In this document: positions 1-6,822 of the stretch, one piece after another
Layout of the letters: each line of letters opens with the position of its first letter
Numbering within the stretch: position 1 is the stretch's first letter
DNA from: Pelomonas nitida
Lineage (GTDB): Bacteria; Pseudomonadota; Gammaproteobacteria; Burkholderiales; Burkholderiaceae_C
Direction of reading: 5' to 3'
NCBI RefSeq assembly: GCF_043555975.1
Contig: NZ_JBIGIA010000007.1
Location: forward strand, 1 to 64,000
Length of the DNA: 64,000 nucleotides
Notes under the pieces: model-generated
The model's input: the letters and a program-made list of their open reading frames with translations, nothing else
Database searches by the model: none
What the model was told of the DNA's origin: nothing
Translations under genes and position numbers: made by a program

Positions 1-73
1 TGCCAACACACCAAATAAGCAAACGTGCCACTACAGAAAATCGACCAATGCGCGCCTAAGTTGTTGATTCCAA

Positions 74-790
74 ATGGACCCGCTGGCGGAAAACGCTCGA
101 AACGGCTGTTTGGTGTCGAACTCGGGGTCGCCCTCCATCCAGCAAGGAGCCAGCTCCAAGGCCGCGGAGGAAGCGAAGGCTGCGGGGTTCGACTACTACT
201 TGAACTCTTCGTCAACTGTTGAGTTGACGTACCTATCCGAGGACTCTGCGGAGTGGAAGGCGATCTACGAAATCAATGAAAAGACTAAGGTTGCGCCATT
301 ACTGGCCGCAGACGACAACATTCGGATCATTGAGGATCGTCTGAAAAAGTTTCAAAAGAATTTGTCGCTGTCACGCCCTGACCTCGCGAAGGCCGATTGG
401 GATGTCACGATTAAAGATGGGAAGCTCCAAGTAACGGGCGATGTGGCTGCCGATGACAAGAAAGTAATGGAGACCCGGCTGAATCAGGATCGAGCATTGG
501 TAAATGCAGTAAATTCTTATATGAGCGCCGCAAAGACCTATCTGGAAACGAGTGACTTGAATCCGGCATTCACTACCACGAATGCGTACACCGGCAGGGC
601 CATGCTCTATAACTTTGAGGATGTCGGCGCACAACTGGACGGGAAAGTCAATTTCAAGCAGCTTATTGAGGCCTCGTGGCGCATGTATGACAATCCGTGG
701 GGTGGCGAGAATACAGATCCCGGTCGCTACAGGGGAGCCAGCTCATTCGACATCTTGGCTTCGCATTTGACATCAACTCCGCAGTCTTAA
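74..790 (+). CDS. Hypothetical protein, possibly the 3' part of a larger gene
   Basis: I do not recognise this protein (238 residues if the first ATG is used). An in-frame stop lies at 65-67, just before the ATG at 74, and no convincing Shine-Dalgarno is visible, so the true start is uncertain; a frameshift from an upstream reading frame is possible. The body is soluble, rich in charged helices and ends with a Trp/Asn/Gly-rich stretch. Base composition is visibly more AT-rich than the rest of the window, which suggests transfer. A strong intrinsic terminator follows 26 bases after the stop, supporting a real transcribed gene. Confidence 0.6.
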   Translation: MDPLAENARNGCLVSNSGSPSIQQGASSKAAEEAKAAGFDYYLNSSSTVELTYLSEDSAEWKAIYEINEKTKVAPLLAADDNIRIIEDRLKKFQKNLSLSRPDLAKADWDVTIKDGKLQVTGDVAADDKKVMETRLNQDRALVNAVNSYMSAAKTYLETSDLNPAFTTTNAYTGRAMLYNFEDVGAQLDGKVNFKQLIEASWRMYDNPWGGENTDPGRYRGASSFDILASHLTSTPQS

Positions 791-815
791 AATCGCTGAG
801 AAGTCCAGAACGCAC

Positions 816-846
816 AACGCCCGCATTAGCGGGCGTTGTTGTTTGC
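816..846 (+). terminator. Rho-independent terminator after the first gene
   Basis: Perfect 9-bp stem AACGCCCGC / GCGGGCGTT with an ATTA loop (816-837), followed by the T-rich run GTTGTTTG. It lies directly downstream of the gene ending at 790. Confidence 0.85.
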
Positions 847-959
847 GTGGGACCGGGATTCTGGAATCAATTCTCAAATTTAAACCCCATCGCTCCAGAA
901 GCGAGCCGAATTCCCCCCGGCACAGAATAAGCAGCCGTGGTTTACCAACACGCCCCGCA

Positions 960-1178
960 TCAATTCCTGGCCACTCTCCGCGCCTCAAGCACGGTTTCTT
1001 CCCATTCACCCCAGGTGGAATCCTGCACCTCGACGCCCGCCAGAAAATCAAGCTCGGCCTTCAGGCACTCGTGAGCAGGCCGCACTGCCGTTGCACGCCG
1101 AATGGCTTCGCGCAGTTGCCGGGCCGAGAGATGAGCAAGCGTGGCGAGTTGAACGTGCATGGCGGCCTCCGTGGTCAA
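960..1178 (-). CDS. Small helical hypothetical protein
   Basis: A 72-residue reading frame with a sensible amino-acid mix (LATLAHLSARQLREAI near the start, then acidic/Trp-containing helices), predicted to be two or three alpha helices. A second in-frame Met (MHVQL) six codons in may be the true start. No family recognised. It resembles the short regulatory or antitoxin-like helical proteins common in Burkholderiales, but no partner gene is adjacent, so I give no function. Confidence 0.5.
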   Translation of the reverse strand: MTTEAAMHVQLATLAHLSARQLREAIRRATAVRPAHECLKAELDFLAGVEVQDSTWGEWEETVLEARRVARN

Positions 1179-1663
1179 TGGCGTCAGTGGGGCGCCGGCT
1201 CAGGCCGGCAATATCACGCCAGGGTGGGGCGCGGGGTATGGATACCGCCGCGGGCCTCCGCCTTGTCGGGGCGTGATGACGCCATGATGAATCGCAAGCG
1301 GCGCGCTCCGGCGGTTTGGCCGGGGAATTGCCGGGGAATTGGCCTATCGATGACGCGGGCGCAGCGCCTTGGCTGTCGGACAACGCCAGCACCTAGAAGT
1401 TTCCACGGCCCGGCGGTCGGACAAAACCCTGTCGGCCGGTTTCGGGGCGATGCGCCAAATCTCTCCGGCGAATGCGGGCTCAGGCCTCAATGCGGTTCGT
1501 TCTGATGAATTCCTGCTTCGCCCACGCCCGGCGGCTGCAAGCTGAACCGACGCTCAGGTTCGCACGTGCGGCGGCCGGGATGGCCGCCCGCGCTCCGCTT
1601 CGCGCCGGTCGCCCGCTGACGGGCGCAACGCCGGAACCGCGATCAAGGCGCCGGCCTCGACAC
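1179..1663. other. Intergenic stretch without a supported gene
   Basis: Several frames are open here only because of high GC. I see no frame with protein-like composition plus a start site. A tandem 11-mer, CCGGGGAATTG repeated twice, lies around 1320-1341. The stretch may be remnant sequence between the small gene at 960-1178 and the inserted element at 1664. Confidence 0.5.
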
Positions 1664-1912
1664 CTAGCCCGGATATTTCGCGAGGCCGGCCCGCGCCGAC
1701 CTGCAACACCGATGAACACGGCGATCTCGCCGTTCAACGTGAAATCCACTTTGGCTTCACGGGCCTACGCGGGCTTGCGCGGCGCCAGGCTTGTGGCCTG
1801 CAGCTCAACTCCTCGCCAATGCCTACGGGCATTGGCTGCGGCCGTCTCGGCGCATCCCCCGGCGCCTGGCATCCACGCAATTCCCGCGTACCTCGCGAAA
1901 TATCCGGGCTAG
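1664..1912 (+). mobile_element. MITE-like element, copy A (249 bp, 22-bp TIRs)
   Basis: The element begins CTAGCCCGGATA and ends with the exact reverse complement: the outer 22 bases (1664-1685 and 1891-1912) form a perfect inverted repeat. Both ends carry CTAG, which may be the duplicated target. A 9-bp stem hairpin with a TACG loop (1815-1836) lies inside. A near-identical copy of the same length (about 7 mismatches by eye) sits at 24814-25062 in the opposite orientation. It encodes no transposase, so it would be mobilised in trans. The right end stops 10 bases from the stop codon of the fused oxidoreductase gene. Confidence 0.85.
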
Positions 1913-1922
1913 CGGTCGGCCG

Positions 1923-4154
1923 TCAATCGAAAATCGAGAACATGCCGGTGGGGTCGAGCTGGCGCCTCACGGCATCGAACCGGCCCCAGTGCGGGTAGAT
2001 CCTCGCGAGCTCGTCCACCCGGGGTGCCTGGTGGAACTTGCCCCAATGCGGCCGGCCGTCCAGGGCCTGGAGCATGCGTTCCAGGTCGTCGAAGGTGCGG
2101 TCCACCGCCGCACGCTCCGTCGGCCAGTAGGTGTTGAAGAGCACGACGTCGGCGTCGGCGTTGGGCCCCAGGAACGATGCCGGGCTCTGTTTGAGGAACT
2201 TCAGTTCGATCTCGCGGCCGGCATGCTGGGCCGCGAAGGGGGAAGCACCGATCACCTGCAAGGCCTCGGCCAGGCGCGGCAGTGCCACGCCGTACTGCAT
2301 GCTCAGCATGACGGTGTCGGCCGTGGGGCGCAGCGGCACCGCGTGGTGGTAGGCGAGCACCCAGTTGCCGGCATCGTTCTGCACATAGGGCGAGAAGCCT
2401 TCCTGGGGGCCCGGGCTGGTTTCCAGGCACTGCACGATCAGCTGCGGCTTGCCCAGCACCCAATGCACCCAGACATGCTCGTACTGGTTGAAGATGACCG
2501 CCTGCATGCGCACGAAATCTTCAGGCGAGATGTCGATGCGCACGTTGCGCGCCCACTTCATGTCCACGGCCTGCAGCTCGACCTCGGTGACGATGCCCAG
2601 CAGGCCGACCGAGACGCGGGCCGCCCGCATCAGGTCTGCATCGCTGCGCTCGTCGAGCACGAGCAGATCGCCCGAGGCGGTGGCCAGCGTCATGCCGACC
2701 ACGGCGTCCGAGACGGTGCCCCAGCGGGGGCTGGTGCCGTGGGTGGCGGTGGCCACCATGCCGCCGATGGTGCCGTCCGTCAGGAAGGGCAGCGACGGCA
2801 GGCTCAGCCCCTGCGCGGCCAGCGCGCGCGTGATGTCGGCCATGCGGGTGCCGGCAGCGGCTCGCACCGTCTTGCGCTGACGGTCGATGCCCTGGATGCC
2901 GCTCAGCCCCGTCACGTTGATGGCGACGCCGCTCGTGTGGGCATAACGCGTCCAGTTGTTGCCAACGCCCATGGGGCGCACCTTGAGCCCTCGCGACGCC
3001 GCCTCGCGCAGCGCCGTGCGCACATCGGCCACCGACGTGGCGTTCACCAGATGCTGGGGCTTGAACCGGGACAGCCCGGCGTAGGCCTGGATCTGGATGC
3101 CGCAGCCATTGAGCTGGCGGTGCAGCACGGCGGGCGCCACCGGGCGCCCCACCCGGCCGGATTCGATCATCGCCTCGATGACCGCCACGTCCTTGAGCCC
3201 TTCCATCGGCGTGCAGGAGGGCTCCACGCCCTTCGTCAGCGCTTCGCACCAGTGCCGCAGCATGGGGTACACGCCACCGGCCACCCAGGGGTCGTCCGGC
3301 ACGCCGAACAACTGCTCCTTGCCGCCCGACTCCACCAGCAGCTGGCTGTGCGTGAAGTTCGCCTTCAACGTGCCCGCCGTGCATTTGACGACGAGCTGAT
3401 ACGGGTCTTGCGCCGACGGCGGCTGCGTGAAGTCGACGGTGAAGCGCCCGCGCGCGCCGTTTTCGTACACCAGGTCTGCAAAGGCGCGGTCGGCCACGTG
3501 CGCCTCGGGATGCCAGCCGACCTGCGCCGACACCTCGGCAATGCCGCCGCCCAGCAGGCGAAGCAGCGAAACGAAATGCACGGCGGAGTCCAGCAGGAAG
3601 CCGCCGCGGTACTCCGCCGATGCACGCCAGCTCTGGCCGCCCCCCCAGCCCGCCGACTGGTAGCGGAAGTCGATGGACTCGATGGCGCCGAGCGAGCGGG
3701 CCTTGAGGATGTTCTGGATGGCCACGACGGCCGGCTTGAAGGGCCAGTTCTCGGCCACCGACCATGACCGGTCCCCGGGCAGGCTCCCGTAGGCCGCCAG
3801 CAGTTCACTGCAGCGCGCCACCGTCGCGGCGCAGGGCTTCTCGCTGATCACATGCTTGCCGGCCAGCAAGGCCTGGCGGACGGCCGCATCCATCAACGGC
3901 GTGGGCAGGACCAGGTCCACCGCATCGACATGCTCGTTCGCGAGCAGCGCGGCGTAGTCGGTGTAGGTGGGCACCTCGCGCCCCAGCACGCGCTGCGCTT
4001 CGAGCAGGGACGGCTGAGTCCGGCTGCAAAGCGCGACCACCTCGACGCGGCCTTCCTCTGACAACTGGCGCAGTGCCGGCAGGTGCGCCGCACGCGCAAA
4101 CCAGCTGCAGCCGACAACGGCAACCCTTGGCACCCGCCCCGCACCATTCACCAT
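1923..4154 (-). CDS. Fusion: Gfo/Idh/MocA oxidoreductase + aldonolactone-oxidase-like FAD protein
   Basis: A 743-residue protein combining two enzyme families. Residues 1 to about 335 are a Gfo/Idh/MocA NAD(P)-dependent dehydrogenase: N-terminal Rossmann strand VAVVGCSWFARAAHLPA and the EKP motif in HVISEKPCA. Residues from about 345 to the end are a VAO-type FAD domain (TIGGMVATATHG) plus an ALO-type C-terminus with the family's HWGKFH motif and a terminal LDPTGMF. The usual GxGHS flavin-attachment motif reads GVGNNW, so the FAD is probably not covalently bound through that His. I chose the ATG at 4154 because GAGGAA sits 5 to 6 bases upstream. A sugar or sugar-lactone substrate is likely but unproven. 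It is monocistronic here. Confidence 0.85.
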   Translation of the reverse strand: MVNGAGRVPRVAVVGCSWFARAAHLPALRQLSEEGRVEVVALCSRTQPSLLEAQRVLGREVPTYTDYAALLANEHVDAVDLVLPTPLMDAAVRQALLAGKHVISEKPCAATVARCSELLAAYGSLPGDRSWSVAENWPFKPAVVAIQNILKARSLGAIESIDFRYQSAGWGGGQSWRASAEYRGGFLLDSAVHFVSLLRLLGGGIAEVSAQVGWHPEAHVADRAFADLVYENGARGRFTVDFTQPPSAQDPYQLVVKCTAGTLKANFTHSQLLVESGGKEQLFGVPDDPWVAGGVYPMLRHWCEALTKGVEPSCTPMEGLKDVAVIEAMIESGRVGRPVAPAVLHRQLNGCGIQIQAYAGLSRFKPQHLVNATSVADVRTALREAASRGLKVRPMGVGNNWTRYAHTSGVAINVTGLSGIQGIDRQRKTVRAAAGTRMADITRALAAQGLSLPSLPFLTDGTIGGMVATATHGTSPRWGTVSDAVVGMTLATASGDLLVLDERSDADLMRAARVSVGLLGIVTEVELQAVDMKWARNVRIDISPEDFVRMQAVIFNQYEHVWVHWVLGKPQLIVQCLETSPGPQEGFSPYVQNDAGNWVLAYHHAVPLRPTADTVMLSMQYGVALPRLAEALQVIGASPFAAQHAGREIELKFLKQSPASFLGPNADADVVLFNTYWPTERAAVDRTFDDLERMLQALDGRPHWGKFHQAPRVDELARIYPHWGRFDAVRRQLDPTGMFSIFD

Positions 4155-4535
4155 ATCGTTCCTCAGTCGAGCCGCCCTGCGCCGCATCGGCCGCCCGATG
4201 CGGCGCCTGCGTGGCGACGGCCACTGTAGCGTGCGCCGCTCGCGTGCGGCCCGGGCGCGGGCGACGCCGCCGCAGCAAGGCAGGCAGCGCGAGGCCGTGG
4301 CGCTGCAGGGCCATCGCCAACACGCCATGCCCGGCCCGGCAAACCCACGGTTTCCAGCCGCTCCAGCCCCCTCCACGCAGGCGCTGTGAGATCAGCCGGC
4401 GCGAACCCAGCGCCCGCGGCAGTGGCACCCGCATCGGCTGCGCCGCTGCCCACCGCAGGACGGCACCACGGCTGACATGGGCTGCGCGGCGCGCTGCCTA
4501 GAGTGCAACGCACCATCATTGCTCGAGGAGCCGCC
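4155..4535. other. Divergent intergenic region with a strong leader hairpin
   Basis: No gene is supported between the oxidoreductase (leftward) and the DJ-1/PfpI gene (rightward). The region must hold both promoters. A perfect 12-bp stem with a CCGC loop at 4179-4206 would lie in the 5' leader of the leftward transcript, 25 to 52 bases before its ATG. The rest is GC-rich with no repeat that I can see. Confidence 0.5.
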
Positions 4536-5201
4536 ATGCATGCCCTGTTCGTCACCACCAGCGCCACCCAGTTGACCCCTGACCACCCGACCGGGTTGTG
4601 GCTGGAGGAGTTCGCGGTGCCCTACCTGGCGGTGACGGGCGCCGGCATCCGGGTGACCGTGGCGTCGCCACTGGGCGGTGCGGTGCCGCTGGACCCGAAG
4701 ACCGAGCCCAACGACGACGAACGCCAGCGCTGGGCGCCCGCGCTGCACGCGCTGCGCCACAGCGAACGGCTGGCGGATGTGCGGGACGCGTGGTTTGACG
4801 CCGTCTTCCTGCCCGGCGGCCACGGCCCGATGGTGGACCTGGTGACCGACACGACGCTGCAGGCGCTGATCAGCCGCCATGACGGCGCGGGCAAGCTCAT
4901 CGCCGCCGTGTGCCACGGCCCCGCCGGCCTGCTCAATGTGCGCCGCGCCGACGGGCAGCCGCTGCTGAGCGGCCGCCGCACCACGGGTTTCACGAATGCC
5001 GAGGAGACGCTGTCTCGGCTGAAGGATGTCGTGCCCTTCCTGCTGGAAGACGAGATGAAGGTGCGCGGTGCGGACTTCCACTCCGCGTTGCTGCCTTTGA
5101 TCAGCCACGTGGAGGAGGACGGCCACCTGATCACGGGCCAGAACCCGCGCTCCAGCCAGGCCGTAGCCGAGTTGCTGGTGAAGCGGCTGACCACACGCTG
5201 A
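4536..5201 (+). CDS. DJ-1/PfpI family protein (HchA/Hsp31-like)
   Basis: A 221-residue type-1 glutamine-amidotransferase-fold protein. The nucleophile-elbow Cys is in AAVCHGPAGLL, and FLPGGHGPMVDL is the usual preceding strand/turn. Members of this branch act as glyoxalase III or protein deglycase/chaperone and detoxify methylglyoxal or glycated proteins in the cytosol. The ATG at 4536 is preceded by GAGGAG at a good spacing; an upstream in-frame start at 4503 lacks one. It converges with the TRAP gene, sharing a hairpin terminator region. Confidence 0.88.
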   Translation: MHALFVTTSATQLTPDHPTGLWLEEFAVPYLAVTGAGIRVTVASPLGGAVPLDPKTEPNDDERQRWAPALHALRHSERLADVRDAWFDAVFLPGGHGPMVDLVTDTTLQALISRHDGAGKLIAAVCHGPAGLLNVRRADGQPLLSGRRTTGFTNAEETLSRLKDVVPFLLEDEMKVRGADFHSALLPLISHVEEDGHLITGQNPRSSQAVAELLVKRLTTR

Positions 5202-5241
5202 GCCAGGCGGGGCGCGCAGACAGCGCGCCCGCTGCGCTCAG
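5198..5241. terminator. Shared hairpin between convergent genes
   Basis: Nested inverted repeat: outer CTGAGC / GCTCAG (5198-5203, 5236-5241) and inner perfect 8-bp stem GGGCGCGC / GCGCGCCC with an AGACA loop (5210-5230). It spans both stop codons of the convergent genes, so it may end transcription in both directions, although no clear T tract follows on either strand. Confidence 0.45.
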
Positions 5242-6260
5242 TTGGCGGGTGAGACGCCGGCGGCCCGGTAGAAGGCCTGGATGTTGTCGCGGCCGATGCG
5301 GCCTTCCATCTGCTTGCTGACCACCAGCATGGCGCGGCGCACGGCGTCGCGTTCGGCGGGCGTGGGCTCGTACAGCGTGGTCTTGCCGGAGGCCTTGATC
5401 TTGTCGTACGCGTCGCGGTCTTCGGCCTGGGTCAGGCCGTTGGCGTAGGTGGTGGCGTCACCGATGGCGGATTGCAGCGCCGCGCGGATGTCGGCCGGCA
5501 GCCCTTCCCAGAACTTGCGGTTGATGACGACCGCATAGGCCTGGTGGGAGTGGTTCAGCAGCGTGACGTACTTCTGCACCTCATAGAACTTCTGCGTGTA
5601 GACGTTGGACAGCGTGGCGTCCGCGCCGTCGACCACGCCCGACTGCAGCGCCTGGTAGACCTCGGAGAACGCCATGGTCTGCGGCAGCACGCCCAGCGCG
5701 CGCATCTGCGCCTCGATGACCTTGGAGGAGTTGATGCGGATCTTCAGGCCCTTGAAGTCTTCCACCTTGTGCAGCGGCTTGTTGGACGTGATGACGCGAA
5801 AGCCGGCGTCCCAGAAACCCAGGCCGTGCACGTTGCGGGCTTCCAGGCGCTTGAGCATGGCCGCGCCGAACTCGCTGGCCGCCACGCGCTGGTAGCTGGC
5901 GGTGTCGGGCGTGACGAAGGGCAGGTCGAAGACCTCGAATTCCTTGATGCCGAACGGCCCGAACTTGGACAGCGACGGGGCCAGCATCTGCACGGCACCG
6001 AGCTGCAGTGCCTCCAGCTCTTCCTTGTCCTTGTAGAGCTGGCTGTTGGGGTACACCTCCACGCGCACGCGGCCCTGGGTGCGCTCCTCGGCCAGCTTCT
6101 TGAAACGCAGCGCGCCCAGGCCCTTGGGGGTGTCGTTGGCAGCCACATGGCTGAACTTGATGACGATGGGCGCGCTGCCTTGCGCGAGCGCACGAACAGG
6201 GGCGAGGGCAGTCGTCAGGCACAGGCCTGCGGTGGTGCCCAGAAAAGTCCGACGGGACAT
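5238..6260 (-). CDS. TRAP transporter solute-binding protein (DctP family)
   Basis: A 340-residue periplasmic binding protein of the DctP family that captures carboxylate substrates for a TRAP transporter. It has an N-terminal Tat-type signal (SRRTFLGTTAG, cleavage near ALAQG), then IKFSHVAANDTPKG and the family signature GVVDGADATLSNVYTQKFYE. The ATG at 6260 follows AAGGAAGCACC. Orphan: no membrane subunits (DctQ/DctM) are nearby, so it must work with components encoded elsewhere. Its position beside secreted polysaccharide-degrading enzymes makes a uronate-type ligand conceivable, but that is inference. Confidence 0.9.
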   Translation of the reverse strand: MSRRTFLGTTAGLCLTTALAPVRALAQGSAPIVIKFSHVAANDTPKGLGALRFKKLAEERTQGRVRVEVYPNSQLYKDKEELEALQLGAVQMLAPSLSKFGPFGIKEFEVFDLPFVTPDTASYQRVAASEFGAAMLKRLEARNVHGLGFWDAGFRVITSNKPLHKVEDFKGLKIRINSSKVIEAQMRALGVLPQTMAFSEVYQALQSGVVDGADATLSNVYTQKFYEVQKYVTLLNHSHQAYAVVINRKFWEGLPADIRAALQSAIGDATTYANGLTQAEDRDAYDKIKASGKTTLYEPTPAERDAVRRAMLVVSKQMEGRIGRDNIQAFYRAAGVSPAN

Positions 6261-6822
6261 GGTGCTTCCTTCAGTGATGGCTAGGCCACGGCTCAGGGCG
6301 TCAGGCCGTGTGCCGTGGGTCTGGGTGTCGGCCCTGGGGGCAGGGTCGATGGGCAATATAAGGTCGCCTGCCGGCAACGACCGCTGAGCCTCGAGCCTCC
6401 CGATGGCTGTGAGGCGCCGTGGCCTGCGTGTGCACCGGCATGCTGCCGCGAAGAACTCCGGCTTTCCAGAAGGTGAAGGCAACGCCTTGCCCGCCAGGGC
6501 CTCGGCGGGCCGGGTGGTATCAAAACCTGACATTCGTGCCCAACGGGTGGCGACACCCGCCGCCGAGGCGTCAGCCTGGCCGTGCCCGCGCGGCGCCCGG
6601 CCCGCCTGGCACCCCGGCGCAAACACTGCGCCAGAGCGGCCCGGCCGCCCCCGAAACCGCTAACGGGCCACGTTCGCGGCACGCGCACACGGCTGGTAAC
6701 AAGCCCGCGACAACCCCTCGGTAACCTGCGTGACGTTGTGCTCATCCGGCGCAACGCCGTCACCCAGATCCATCACTGCAGCCGCTCCTCGCGGGGCGCG
6801 CTGAACGCTTCCCGAGGACTCC
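6261..6822. other. Divergent intergenic region, 562 bp, no gene seen
   Basis: It lies between the leftward TRAP gene and the rightward beta-helix gene. Open frames here lack protein-like composition. It should carry both promoters; an AT-rich spot CAATATAAGG is at 6354-6363 and GGTATCAAAACC around 6516-6528 is a less GC-rich candidate regulatory patch. No clear palindrome was found. Confidence 0.45.

Noticed and set aside
1472..1912. 146-residue frame ending at 1912 with a twin near 24814-25308
   Set aside because: The shared C-terminal peptide is simply the translation of the 249-bp MITE-like element in the same frame; it is not evidence for a gene.
1791..3767. 658-residue rightward open frame opposite the fused oxidoreductase
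   Set aside because: His/Arg/Gly-rich shadow of the strongly supported leftward gene; no recognisable domain or ribosome-binding site.
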